This document shows positions 45,256 to 57,038 of a DNA stretch of 64,000 nucleotides, in pieces. Under the pieces are notes generated by a model that made no database searches, was not told the origin of the DNA, and saw only the letters and a list, made by a program, of their open reading frames with translations. The first letter of the stretch is position 1, and each line of letters starts with the position of its first letter. The stretch is from assembly GCA_030765065.1 (NCBI GenBank), contig CM060979.1, positions 109,232,350-109,296,349 of the forward strand, read 5' to 3'. The DNA is from Deroplatys truncata (taxonomy: Eukaryota > Arthropoda > Insecta > Mantodea > Mantidae). A program made the translations under genes and the position numbers.

Positions 45256-46667
45256 TAGGGCCCGGATTTTTAGGTTTTAATGTATATTTTTCCTCACAAT
45301 TTAATCAACACATTTCAAGATATATATTCGTTTCAGACTTCTTGGAGCAGAATATGCGAATTTCATTACATCTAAAAAAAACCTAAATGAGGGGTTGGCA
45401 CCTAAAATAACCTAAATAGCTGTTTTTCCTTGTTCGAAATGAAGAATGTTATTTTCGGATTGAAACTCGATGTAAAATTATTTCCAGCACTTACACCCAG
45501 TAGATAGTTCAAGTTACTACAGTTAAACGCAGCACATGTGACGTGGTGACACCTAGGGGCAGCTGATAGAAGGTCACGAGAAGCGTAACCTGCGTAACGG
45601 GATCGCCTCCAATCGTTCACCAAGAGCACAACGGAGTACACAGTAATAGCTTTCTAATGTAATTGTTGTATAGTGAAACAATGTCTAAATCACATTTATT
45701 GAAAAAGTGCTGCAGATCTACACTTCACTTTTTTTTAGTGACAGACAGTGCTACCTACATGTTCAAGGCCGAGGGGGGGGCTTTTCTAGTCCTTCCACCC
45801 GACCATACTACATGTTACCTGCTTTGCCTACGGCCTGCACCGCCTTACGGAGATTAGAAGCTACTTCGATGACGTGAACAGCCTGATATCTTTGGTGAGG
45901 AAGGTTTTCTTAAAAGCCCCATCACGCATACAATTGTTCAAAGTGAAAGTACTGGCAATCCCTCTTCCATCTGAGCCGATACTTGGCTGTCTGCTGCCAT
46001 TTACTATGCCGAGCACTTAAAATATTAAAAATGTCGTCAATGAGTTGGATGAAACAGAAGCTTCCTATATTGCCAAGGCTAAGAAATCACTCGAGCGCCC
46101 CAATCTTGCCGCTTTCCTTGCATATATTAAGAGACATCATTGTTTTATATCAGGAACTATTCTCCGGTTGGAAAGTACAACTTTGCCACTGAAAGATGCT
46201 CTGATATCATGGCTATGTTTCCAGTAAAGGAGTACCTGGCCAGTGGGAGTTGAATGCCCTTCGAAGTTGCAGAAGATTCTTCTACAAAATCCTGGTTTTG
46301 AAGATATATTAATACAGGGAGAAAAATATATAGGATAATTACTCTAGAACCTGCTGCACTGGTATCTATTTTCTAGGCTACAATGACGTCATGTTCCGTT
46401 TAAAGAACCTTTACTTCATACAAGAATTAATAATTACGTAATAATAGGAAATCTTTTATGCGAAAATTTGGGAATGCATGTAACTATCTACTGCAAGCCA
46501 AAAATAAATCTTACAACTAAGTACCAAAAAAGCAAAGTCATTGATACCTGTATTGATCCACGTGGTGACAAAAAAGCTCTTTTAATCAAGAAAAACCTAA
46601 AAAGACCTATTTTAAGCATATAAAAAACCTAAAATGAAGGTTTATTCCACATAAAAATCCGGCCCTA
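45256..46667 (+). mobile_element. hAT-type DNA transposon, 1412 bp, defective
   Basis: The left terminus TAGGGCCCGGATTTTTAGG matches the reversed right terminus TAGGGCCGGATTTTTATG with one gap. The element is flanked by the perfect 8-bp direct repeat GTGATAGG (45248-45255 and 46668-46675). An 8-bp duplication with short TIRs is diagnostic of hAT-like elements. It contains a partial transposase, so it is an internally deleted or decayed copy. The perfect duplication suggests a fairly recent insertion. Confidence 0.85.
45660..46310 (+). pseudogene. hAT transposase remnant
   Basis: In shifting frames the segment reads TDSATYMFKA (about 45740-45770), HVTCFAHGLHR-like sequence around 45805-45835, then SYFDDVNSL and VRKVFLKAPSRIQLFKVKV near 45870-45950. 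ELDETEASYIAKAKKSLERP follows near 46040-46100. These resemble the central-to-C-terminal part of hAT transposases as I remember them. The BED zinc finger and N-terminal catalytic part are absent. At least three frame changes are needed, so it is inactive. Confidence 0.6.
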
Positions 46668-46689
46668 GTGATAGGTAAGGAGACATAAA

Positions 46690-48586
46690 TGCTGCGTAAA
46701 CTGAAGCTTTATTATAATGTCCTAGACTCCAAATTATTGGACATGAGGATCACATATCAAACGTTGGGTATTAGTAGGGACCGGATGGGAAGGCATCTTA
46801 TACGAAATAGAGCACTAAAATAACATAAGATGAATTTATTACACAAGCTGTTTAAAACTCATGGGCTCTTTGTGAGGGGTATAAAACTTACTCCTTTTAT
46901 CCAGAATTGTGTTGAACTATAACTGCAATTTTGGTTATTAATTAGCAAAAGTCTCGCATATGTTGGTCACTAAAGTTACCTGTGTATTATGAACTTCAAC
47001 AGATCTGTTCCAAATATAGATAATAACTGCGTTCAAAGTCTCAGATCCTGTGGTACTTTTCATCAATAAGGAAACTTGAACCATGTTTATCTTCTATTGA
47101 CTGACGGATGATGAAGTGTACAAAAATGTTCCTGTTCTTATCTGTCGTTTAAAAAGTACCAATTTCTGTATGAAATCCTTTATATTTGTTTAAATATCAC
47201 GGATAAGATTGACCTCCCTCTTAAGTTTTTCATCCAATACATTCAAATAAGAGCAACGTTGTCAGAAAGGCAAGCTTCCATTACAATTCGTTTTCAGGGT
47301 AGGATTTTTAGATAAGATTTATGTAGAGAATTTTCTTCTCAACATATTTCAATCTCTAATCCATACAAAAAAGCTAACAAAATTTTAGTATATATCAGCC
47401 ATGAATCGCTGTGTGGTATCTGTGCTTCAGGCCTACATGTAATAGAATGAATTCTACTCTAGAAAACAAGGATCCATCGCACAAGACATGTCTACCGGTT
47501 TGCCACAGAGGGCCTCCTGATGTAGAATACAGTGTATTCTCAAGGCTATGGTAATACCATTGGTTTCACATTTTGCATTTGGTTTCCTAATGAAACTTTC
47601 TGCTGTGCATCATACTTTTCCCATCATCTGCTGTGACAAATTTAAAAGCTGAGCAAGAGGAAGGTTGTAATTTTCAGCTAAAGTTGGCTTGCATCCCCTT
47701 AAACATATCCTTGTTATTTTTCTTGTACTATGCTATCTAATAACATTTGCTAGTTGTTCAGTAATTTGGAGCTGCATTTCTTAAACGACAAATTTTGCAC
47801 AGCATCTGAATCATCTGTGCAATCACTCAGAACAAAATTCAAACCACAAAACATTTTAAGTTTCTTCCATTAAATGAGCTAAAATATTACAGTCATTGTC
47901 TTAAAATCTACTTGCTGTGTTTTCTCAATGGCTAATTACATTACTCGTTTCACTTTGGCAGCATACAGAATGCAGTTCCTTATATGCAGTGAACAGCTTG
48001 CCATATTTTTTTAAGCATTCTCTCGTATGGCTTAATTTTCTAAAAACACGCTTTTTAAAATATTTTCTTGAAACTAAGTACAGGTTTTAGAGTTTTAAAT
48101 TTATGCTCAAGCACCCTGACCCTGAATTTATCTAAACTTTCACCACCCTTTACTTTGCAGTGTACTCCTTAAAACTACGTGTTCGATTCCATAATATTTT
48201 TAATCATACTCTAAAACGAAAATTTTACGGACTATTTGGCATTCCAGCTACGAAATCATTATTCATTTTATATTTTTATTACAGAAAAACAACTTAAAAT
48301 TAAATAAATATTGAACACGGCCTTAACTCGCACTGTAGCAAGGTTTGATAAAAGCTCTGCCCTTGCAGTCACGGCGCTCCCTGTATCCTCTCTTTTAATA
48401 ACTAAAAACTACTTCCCAAAGGTGGGAGCGACATCAGCACTCCTAAGGGATCGCACGAATAATGCATCGGATTTAAAAATCAATCGATGTCAAATTCAGT
48501 TTAGTTCTGCTGTTATAAAAGTCGCAATCCTGATTGAATTTTCGCGGACGTAATGTGGCTCGAGGATCGTATTTTGGAAAACCCTG
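46690..48586 (-). mobile_element. Older hAT element relic (SCAND3/ZBED-like transposase)
   Basis: On the minus strand the clearest segment reads ALRIHCILHQEALCGKPVDM, from about 47555 down to 47490. It matches the HCxLHxEAL signature of hAT transposases whose relatives include the host ZBED/SCAND3 genes. Further decayed pieces lie on both sides to about 48290 and 46990. The right end at 48586 reads, reversed, CAGGGTTTTCCAAAAT, a typical hAT-type terminus. The other terminus was not found, so the left limit is a guess. Stops are frequent. Confidence 0.55.
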
Positions 48587-49499
48587 CTCTAGTGAATTTA
48601 AGTTTTATTTTTAGAGTGGATTCATTGCGGAACATTAAGTATTTCCTTGAAATGGGACGCTAAACGCCGCAAAATAGAATTTTAATATCGTCATAAAAGA
48701 ATGGAAAATAAAAGAATAACCAGGACAAAAATAACAAAACGAGTAACAGTAATTAACTCAGCAAAGGCAAAAAGTGTATCATTATGGTTTTATGATAAAA
48801 GGCCGAGTTTTTAATGGCATGCCGTCCACTAGAGACAGAAGAAGCTATTATCCGCTTTCAAACCGTGGACCCAATGGGATGGATGGCGCACGGCGTTGAA
48901 AGGTGTAAAATCCGCTGACAGATTTTAAGCACTATGGGACACTATTAATTCTCTAACAGTAATGCGCTTAAGTCATTTACAGTACTTCTAAAATTTCGGT
49001 ACCGTATAGACTGTTTCATTTGAAAGCAGCTTAAAATTATCCAGCATTAACTTTATTTATTTATTTATTTATTTAGCAAATTATATAATACAGTCGTCAG
49101 CCCTTAAAGAATATAAAATTCGCTCATAAAGTATCAGTGAGTTAAGAAATTAATAGTTGTAGCATGCACAAATCGATATTTGTGTTATTGACAGTTTTCA
49201 AATTCTTTAAGATTTTATTTCTTTATGCGTGTATATTTCTTCCTATTGAAAATATTACATATAAATATGGACAAAATATAATATTATGCATTGTACTGTA
49301 TAGGTATTTCATTTTCATATGTGGACTAAAATTAAATTTAAATCTTTCTTTCTGCGGACGGGCTTTTTAAACTACTTATCCATATTTCTTTTACCTCTGG
49401 TTCAAATTCCCCATCTTCAAGTTAGCACGGATTCCTTAGTGTTTCGTAAAGATGGCATTAACAGCAGCTTGTCTTAAACCACATGTTTTTGATTTCTTT
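48587..49499. other. Unassigned A+T-rich stretch
   Basis: Contains an (ATTT)n run at 49052-49076 that could be another retroposon tail. No gene. Confidence 0.3.
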
Positions 49500-49560
49500 A
49501 CAGCTTACCTATATACTCTTACCTAGAGGAAGCGTTGCATTCCACCCAAAAATTATGTAT
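49500..49560 (-). repeat. Family H 3'-end fragment
   Basis: Shows TATACTCTTACCTAGAGGAA and GCATTCCACCCAAAAATT, matching the 3' terminal block of family H in minus orientation. Confidence 0.45.
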
Positions 49561-49629
49561 TGTTCATAAGTTTTATGAACGTACATTAGTTGACATAACT
49601 CCGCTTTGCGTTAGAAAATAGTCATTATG

Positions 49630-49659
49630 CGAGAGGTTAGCTGGTGAACTAACCTCTCG
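49630..49659. repeat. Perfect 11-bp-stem hairpin
   Basis: CGAGAGGTTAG (49630-49640) pairs with CTAACCTCTCG (49649-49659) across an 8-base loop. There is no following T-run. It sits at the start of a GC-richer patch that runs to about 49730. Confidence 0.8.
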
Positions 49660-50479
49660 TTCAAGAGGTAAAGCTTGCACCTTCAGAAGTTCGCTGGCTT
49701 CAGATCGGGAGCGGATGAACGCCGGGATTGGGTAGTGTTTTCGAATCGGTGTTGCAGATTCAAAATTCTGGACATGAATGTGCTAAATTAATCATCCAGT
49801 TAATATATTTTTCCACACTCAATACTTTATTAATTCTCATTTATAATGCGCAGTGCAATGTAAAAGTCGTATTATCACATAAACTGACTTCAAATTATTT
49901 GAAAGTAATGAGTGTCAGTATTGAAAGGGTCTGTAATGGCTGTTGGTAAAGATCGATATGCTAATTTTGAGAGAAACTTTTAGTTTCCTTATAAACGGAA
50001 ATTTCTAATAAAGCATCTATTGATTTTTGCAGATTAAATGTAAATTTAAGTGTTATGCCGTGCTCATCATATGAATTATTTAATGAACACCTACATACGA
50101 TTCATGCCGAAACACTGACATTTCAGGAACATTCCTTGTTGATATTTCAAATATATAAAGAAGTGGCATTATTTGGCATATTGTGCAATAGAGCTGCACA
50201 AGAAGGAAAGTTACTGTTTGCAAGGGAATATAAGATTATATTTCACAGAATTTATTATTTTAATAATACTTTGAATAACATTCATGAATTTTACTAAACT
50301 TTTTACTTGCTTAAAAGCGTTATACATGTATTTCTTGTTTACAAATATTTATAATAAGGATTTAGTTCTGATACAACCTAAAGCTCTAAGATCCTTTGGA
50401 ATTTAGAACATTCCACAATAACCATAACACGCGGCCACCCTCCTCGCAAAAGCCCGGAGCTTGCTACCGCTGCTATGGG
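49660..50479. other. Unassigned stretch
   Basis: Two frames (49728-49949 and 50055-50297) are open but have no motif. They are not supported as genes. Confidence 0.25.
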
Positions 50480-50910
50480 GTGCACCAATTCGATCCGAGA
50501 TTTCACAAGAAATACACATTTTGTGGTTCCCTGAATGAAAACAAAAGCATTTATAGAAAAGTTTCTCTGAGATGTGTCTGTCTCAAAAACGAAAAGTTAG
50601 TTAAATACCAAACGTAGCATCTTTGAGGGATGCGGCACGAAGATATTCAAGAAATTTCCCCACCCCAAACTACGCATTATATGGAAAAACTTTCATTATC
50701 TTTTATGTTCTCAAAAATGACTTGCGATTCCGATTAAAATACAACATGCTAGAAATTCAGTTTCGAATACTGAATTCTTTAATGTGAATGAAAATTTCTT
50801 TAGAAAATGTGAGAATTGTCCAAATTAGAAGGACAACATTTTCAAAATTTCTTATGATAAGGTATCTGCTTATTAGCATTGTAATTATTGTAACTATAAA
50901 TATGAGAGCG
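50480..50910 (-). mobile_element. Family H fragment
   Basis: Minus-strand blocks CGAGATTTCACAAGAAAT, CATTTTGTGGTTCCCTGAAT and TTTGAGGGATGCGGCACGAA are present. The 5' part is missing. Confidence 0.55.
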
Positions 50911-51124
50911 TAAGGCGGTTGCAGGAATATTATAACTATTTCTGCGATAGTCGGAGCTGCGGCGGCCGTCGCGGGAGCAACCGATCGATGGCCACAGTAT
51001 GAAGGAAAAGCACTGTATTTACACTTTCCCAGAGATTATTTTTATGTGAACTAAATAAAGGATTACCTCTGTGTTTAAGAGTTTCATCCATTATGTATTT
51101 AAACATTTATTACCTTTTGTAAAA

Positions 51125-51700
51125 AAAACCCTTATATATTACATTTACATGGCTTTCTCTACTCAATCTTCCTCAACCTATTCTCACAAAATATTATTCT
51201 TTCTACTTATCGTTATTCGGGATAAACGTTCAATACACATTTACACACAGCAACTTAGCACATGATAAAAAATGTATCAGAGTTATATTCACATGAGTTT
51301 CTATATCCACAATCGTTTATTTCCATATGGCTTCTATAAAACACTCTCAATAAAGCTTATGTTTCTATCTATTTCCTGTTAATCGAGCTAAACCTTTTCA
51401 AAAATAGTTTCAGTTCACATTTCTTAGGAACAAGGGAAGTTGAGCAACCCGAATACAGTCAGATCTTTAAAAGCGAGTGACTATATCTTGCTCTTGAAAT
51501 TCCATTTGCACTTGAAATTCCCATGATATCGCGAGAAACAATGAATACTGACAGCACTTCAAAACTAACAAAGCATTCAAAAATTCAAACCTATAATAAC
51601 GGATATCTCGGAAATGGCTAATGACACTTAAAACTCATTTGAAATAAGTTTTGGGATTTAAAGATATATTGTACGTTTCTATCACTGTCTTAATGTTCTC
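51125..51700 (+). mobile_element. Family H fragments, tandem 5' ends
   Basis: Two successive 5' termini (CATGGCTTTCTCTACTC at about 51149, CATGAGTTTCTATATCC near 51291) are followed by family blocks up to ATAACGGATATCTCGGAAAT. It ends where the minus-strand LINE begins. Confidence 0.5.
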
Positions 51701-51702
51701 TA

Positions 51703-54600
51703 TTAAAAAAGTATACAACATTCCATGAAATAATTTTGAAACTCTAAGCTTCTCCTGGATGGACTGTATAGAAGCTCAGCCTTAGCTACTAGTGAAATTT
51801 CTCCGATGTTACCCAATATGTACCTATAGGACAGAACGAGGTCGCTCCAATGGGGTGGCAATTTGTAGAATTTTGCAACCCATCGCCTAATTTCATCCTC
51901 TATGTAAAGAGGAGCTGACGTTTCGTGAAATAGTCTCACGGGAAAGGAGTGGCAAACAGAATAAATGAGTCTAGAGTCTGCGGCTATACCCAGGATCTCA
52001 CAGGCATACAATAGGACAGGGACTATGAGCATTCTCAAAAGGCGTAGGTTTAGGGGAAGAGGTATCCCGGACCTTAGCATGGGTTACAAAGTCGCTGTAG
52101 CCCCAATCACCCAATTCGACAGGTTCCTGATGTGTTCCCCAAAAGTTAGGCTTTTATCTAACCCTTCAACTAAGGAAGTGAAGGTAATCGTCCATTCAAT
52201 CCCTCTCCTGAGATATGTGAATGAAAGAAGGTTTCCGGGAAAGCGGTGGTTGGTGAACGTGGTCTTTTCTCCAGATTTATAGACAATTGCCAAACCTGAC
52301 CCAATCTTGGAGGAGGCGGAGGTGTCTCTGAATGGATTGATGGCCTTGCGTGAGTGTCGTTTGCACAGTACAATACCTCATCGTCAGAATACTGTACTCT
52401 GTTGGAAGATCGGCCACAAGGACGGTGAAAAGCATGGGGGATGGTGCAGAGCCTTCGGGAACTCCGCCTCTTATTGGCCTTTGTGTTGATTTGTTACCCG
52501 CAACTGAAACAACAAAAGATCTGTGCTGTAAGTGCTGAAGTAGATTATTACTGTGTTGAGGGTTCCAGATGAATGAGCTTGAGCAGGAGACTCAGCTAGT
52601 CGTGAAGAAGGCCTTCTCGACGTCCAGAGAGCCTGCCGCGGTGTATGCCTTGTCCTCGTATCCCAGAGCAGCTGCATCCATCACGCGCAGTAGTTGTTGG
52701 GGCGTCGAATACCCAGGACGGAAACTGATGGTCGGGGATGTCTTGAATGTCACCCAGAAGTGGGGACAAGCGGGCTAGCAGTAGCCTCTCGAATACATTC
52801 TAGAAAACTGACAAGAGGCTGATGGAGTGGTAGTTGGCCGGATGGACCGGATCATTTCCTGGCTTCAAAATGCAGCTTACTTGGGGCTCAGTCCACTCAC
52901 GTGGAAAGCAACGTAAGGTTGAAAACTTAGAGAGAGTGCTGCCCTGAAGGGAAGGCAGCGTAGCATGATATAAGTGAGCCAATCGGGCCCCGCGGCCATT
53001 TCGGAGGCTCAGACGCTGGAGTGCGCCATGGAATTCAACAGTGTCTTAGGACGGGAGTTCGATCCGCTTCGTTGGGGATAGCCGAAGTTATCGGCGAACC
53101 TCCCTCCGGATACGTTCTGAAGGGGTAGTGTCCTGGGGGTTATGTTGGGCCTCACACTCCGCTCAAGAATGTCGGCAAACGCATCGGCTTTGGCTTGGGG
53201 ATTAAAGGCCAGGAACTGTGTGCTTTGGAGAAAAGCGGTTTCTTGTCATCTACGGCTACGGCAAATTTTTCCAATTTTTCACACGTCGCCATCGTCGAGG
53301 TTCATTCGGGACATAGTGTCCTCCCACGGGCACAGCCTCTGCTCGCGTAATTGGAGATAAAACATTTAATTTAGTTTCATTTACGGACGCTCTTTAACTG
53401 CTGTGGTTCTTAGCGTCCCTTTCTATATTGGGCCTGAAAGAGCGATATTTTTGCTCAGAGGCCTCTTTATTAGACTCGAGGTTCTTTTACGTACCGTAAG
53501 TCTACTACTGTGAACCACTGGCTTTGCTTCTCTTCCGCAGGAAGCAATACTAAGGATTTTACACCCAAAATATCCACTGCCCTCCGTCGGGTTTGAGCCC
53601 GCGACCTCGGGGCTAAAGGCTAGCATGGTAACCACTACACTACGGAGGATGACATGGACCTCTCGACGGAGGCACCTCAGAAATGCTCATGTAAGTGGTG
53701 TGCTGTGACGCTGATAAAGGCTGAAACTTGCCCAAGAATGACGTATCGGAAGGAGTTAAATGGAAAGGATGTCTCGTGAAGGGGAGCTGTGATATTATGG
53801 ACGTTTGCGATTCTAGAGTTAGAGGTGGAGTCGTTGAGGCAAGCCTTAACGCAGCACCAATCGACATCTCCTTGAACCGGGACGTCATGACTGATAACCC
53901 TTGCTTAATATTTGCTATCGCGGCATGGGGTCTGAGTGATATGCATTGAGTGATGCGAGACATGAAAGGGGAGGTGCTTCATGATCATGAAGTCGAGAAT
54001 GGATGCCCGTCCTGAACATCGTGAATAGTGAGTCGGTTGCCAGGAGTCCTCTACACTGAGATAAAGGTCACATCTACCATGCGCATAATTTAATTGCCTC
54101 GTCTATCCACCCGGGGCTACCAAATCCAACGGCATTCTAATCCCCAAAGAAAACGTAGGGTTGCAGAGAGAGGACGGAGAGGTAATCGTTAAGTTCGGAC
54201 AGCCTCCTGGGTGGGTTGTAAAACACACCCTTATGACTTCTGTACCACCGAGATCTACGCAAGAGGACATGAACTCCAGGATACTGGGTGGCGGGAGCTG
54301 AACGGGTCCCTGAAATACACTATTCCTAACGAGGACCGCGGTGCAGCCTACTAGGTGACCCAAGTGATCCATCCTGAGGCATTTGTAGCTCGGAAGGCGG
54401 AATTAGGTACGTAGGCCCGATTAAGAGGTACGTTTCCCCGACTAAGAGGTCTCGGGCATGTGAGCTGGCAAAATCCTGGAGCTAGTTCCCCTGATAGGAC
54501 AGACCTAGCTCGATCCGCCATTATGGACAATCTGGTCAGGAATATGAGGCCCACTGTGTTAATAACCATTTTGGTGACCGCATCGGTGGTGGGCAGGAAT
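51703..54600 (-). pseudogene. LINE ORF2 (endonuclease-reverse transcriptase), broken
   Basis: From right to left: endonuclease parts at 54560-53660, including GGTEVIRVCFTTHPGG-like sequence near 54250-54200. The reverse-transcriptase entry FPREWTEPQVSCILKPGNDP and HPANYHSISLLSVF are at 52900-52800. The catalytic box lies near 52365, where Y-A-D-D is expected but Y-C-A-N-D is read. LDKSLTFGEHIRNL is near 52150-52110, and the post-RT run LIVPVLLYACEILGIAA near 52040-51985. These are standard landmarks of Jockey/CR1-type ORF2. Frame shifts occur between nearly every landmark and a SINE lies between endonuclease and reverse transcriptase, so the protein cannot be made. Confidence 0.75.
53368..53646 (-). 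repeat. SINE-A copy 3, full length
   Basis: The minus-strand head near 53580-53645 has CGGGTTTGAGCCCG. The body runs to TTTACGGACGCTCTTTAACT near 53380. It interrupts the LINE between the endonuclease and reverse-transcriptase segments. No clear target-site duplication was found. Confidence 0.8.
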
Positions 54601-54834
54601 CTGGCCAAAAATTCACAGATACGCTGACCGGGGTCTAGAGAAGCTGCTGCAGCAACTTGAGCACATCTGAGCGCTGTGGGACAGAGGCAAGGATCGGGAG
54701 TTATTGTGGAAGGTGTGAGGGCATAGGGTAGGGCCACGGGCCTGCCCTTCGCCTTGTCGTTCCTCGGCTGGTGCGATTGATTTATGTTTAAGGGCGCTCA
54801 ACTGTAAAGTTATTAGTATCCAAACTTGGGTAGG

Positions 54835-54905
54835 GCGGTGCATGGTGTAGTGGTCACCTCACACGCAGAACCTCGGAGTTCGAGTCCGGCTCAACGAGTA
54901 GGATG
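54835..54905 (+). repeat. tRNA-like SINE head inside LINE
   Basis: On the plus strand GCATGGTGTAGTGGTC (A-box region) and GAGTTCGAGTCCGG (B-box) have correct spacing. The unit lies between LINE ORF1 and ORF2 in opposite orientation. How much body follows is unclear because recognisable ORF1 resumes near 55000. Confidence 0.5.
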
Positions 54906-56194
54906 TCAGCTCTTGTGCTTTCCGATACGGTCGGGCTAATAAGTAGCTACATCTGGTGTTTATGTGCTCTGGGGACATGATTGTGGAGGGACTCGGCCCA
55001 CCACAAATCCATGCACAGATCCTTGCATCACCGTGGCATAGTATGGTCCTTGGTTGTGTGGTGCTGGCTGCTCTTGGTGACGTGACCTCCCAGGTGCTAA
55101 GGCGGCAGCTGGCGATGACATGGATGGCTCGTGATGGCTTTATAACTGATCCCCTGCTGTCCACCCTCGGAGCCAGTGGCGATTGGGGCCTCCTGGGGGG
55201 CGAAGAAAGGCTTCCTGGTGATGTATCCTCCATACTGCACCACGTTTTCGCCATTGCAATTGGCGCAGGTGGGGACCGGGGTAATGGTACGTTGGTGGGC
55301 ATCTTTAGAATGGAAGCCTCTGCACTATAGGCAGCGAGGGTTGCTGAAGCAGAAGCCACTGGAATCATTGAATCTCAGACACCGGTATTACTGTAGGGAG
55401 CCACTAGAACCATTGGATTGTTCTATGTGAACCCGAAAGTAACAGTTTGTGATGACACATCTATCTTTGCCTGCGAGTCGCTGGCTCGATCTACAAACAC
55501 TAGGAAGAAAGGGAGAAGCGACCCTATTTTGAGCGACCTGTGAGCTGCTTCACCAATCTTGGATTTATGCTTTTGGCGGTTTACAGCTGTCAGGATGTCC
55601 CCACGAGGTGTCAACTAGAAGTCCACGGATAAGACAGTCTTATCCAGGGCAAAGCTTAAATGGGGAGTACCCTTCCTCTTTAGTTTTTAAAGGACACTTT
55701 AAGGCACCTTAAGATGTTTAAAATGTCTTCGGTTATTTTCGCCTCAGAGACGAAGTTATCTTTATTCAGCCCCACGGAGCACGTCCTCTACAGGATCGGC
55801 ATAACTTACTTAAGCAAGCCGACCAAACCCTCGAAGTCGTCCACAATAATCGGTGGAACATGCGTCCTGTGACCTCCGTTCTAGATGGAGCCAGAAGCGG
55901 CGAAATGGAAGCTGTGATTGTCCAGAGGAACACCCCTGCATCCAATCCGGTAGCTCGTCTCCTTTTCCAGAAAGTCACCTCACATAAATCATTTTCTTTG
56001 GCCCTAGAGAGGCCAGAGGATCTGTCTGCCTCATCCTCCTCCATGGACAAGTGGATGGAGCAGTGTATGTAGACACTTGCACAGTCATCAGCGGAGCGAA
56101 GCTCCAAATTTTGGCCTAAGAGAGTAAGTGCATAATGGCATAAGCGTCCTCTTTGATGATATACTTGAACCACTCCAAACATTGCATTTTGCAT
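54906..56194 (-). pseudogene. LINE ORF1 (gag-like), broken
   Basis: Minus strand. A C-terminal zinc-knuckle region at about 55360-55180 shows several Cys and His residues, including PTCANCNGEN in one frame. The middle part at 55614-55423 reads SLLPFFLVFVDRASDSQAK. An upstream part lies at 56194-55766. The arrangement, a conserved central domain followed by CCHC knuckles, is typical of Jockey-type ORF1, which packages the LINE RNA. Several frame changes and stops break it. Confidence 0.6.
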
Positions 56195-56300
56195 TTAGCG
56201 CGTTTACTTCCTGGCTAGATATTAGTTTCTTGTCTCCTTTAGGCAGGGTCTCGGCGGCAGGGCAGGGCTTCGGACTTTGTTATGTAAGGAGATTCAGGAT

Positions 56301-56757
56301 GAGATTGTTTTTACGAAAATGAGAGACTTCGTGTGCGCCGAATCTAACCTAGAAGCAAAGGTAGCTGTGGCCTTGTTCGCCTACCCACTGCCTGATGTTG
56401 CAGTCTTTTGATGATATGAAAGGTCGCTATTTGCTCACTGGTTTGCGTGACCGGGTAATCCGAAGCTACCCAATAGGTCGCTCCCAAGCTGTGGTACCCA
56501 GCCAATCAGATGCTCGATGTCTAGCGTACCTGAAGTTGTATGTTTGATGCGCCGAAACTGCCCAACGAAGCAGTACATGTGGTAGAAAGTGGCCACAGTG
56601 ACCACTCGCAGTCCCGGTCGATTGCAGAACCCAACGTCTTCTTTGGCGCTAAGAAGCACCGCAGGGCCGATGTCGATACCTGAGAAACCTCTATTGAAGT
56701 CCACGCACCACGCCGCCTACCTGTTGATCCTGGCCGTTCTTATACGAGTGTAATAAT
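56301..56757 (-). other. Unrecognised open frame upstream of LINE ORF1
   Basis: A minus frame at 56435-56704 (89 codons, starting MDFNRGFSGIDIGPAVLLSA) has no stop and non-random composition, but no family is recognised. It may be the LINE 5' region, ORF1 start or a separate fragment cut by the DNA transposon on the right. Confidence 0.3.
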
Positions 56758-56925
56758 AATGTACGGCACAAACTGCAGGACACATTCCTCACACGAAGAC
56801 GAAGAAACATGTTATATGAACATGGGTCTGGAAACGCTTTGTTACCATGTTACCACTCATTTTCTCCAACTCATTTATCATGGGAAACACACACGAACAG
56901 AACGTTATAATCATGGAAAACATGT
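56758..56925 (+). repeat. Left terminal inverted repeat
   Basis: Pairs with 57968-58135. Similarity continues past CCAACTCATTTATCATGGGA to near the transposase start. Confidence 0.8.
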
Positions 56926-57038
56926 GTTTTTGTTACGTTGTCATCGTAGGTGTACCACCAGTGTTCCAGAGAGCAGTACGACCATTGGCAAGCACAGGTT
57001 ACGTACTAGTAGAGTTGATCACATACTTGGCTCGTGCA

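Larger units (their letters stand above)
51703..56300 (-). mobile_element. Degenerate Jockey/CR1-like LINE
   Basis: A minus-strand non-LTR retrotransposon in the order ORF1 (right), endonuclease, reverse transcriptase, C-terminal tail (left). All parts are frame-shifted. A SINE-A (53368-53646) and a tRNA-like unit (about 54835-54905) lie inside it and are younger. The left limit coincides with a family H fragment, so the original 3' end is lost. Its GC content is visibly higher than its surroundings. Confidence 0.8.

Noticed and set aside
54956..55330. 124-codon plus-strand frame
   Set aside because: It is antisense to the LINE ORF1 zinc-knuckle region. The minus-strand reading explains the sequence better.
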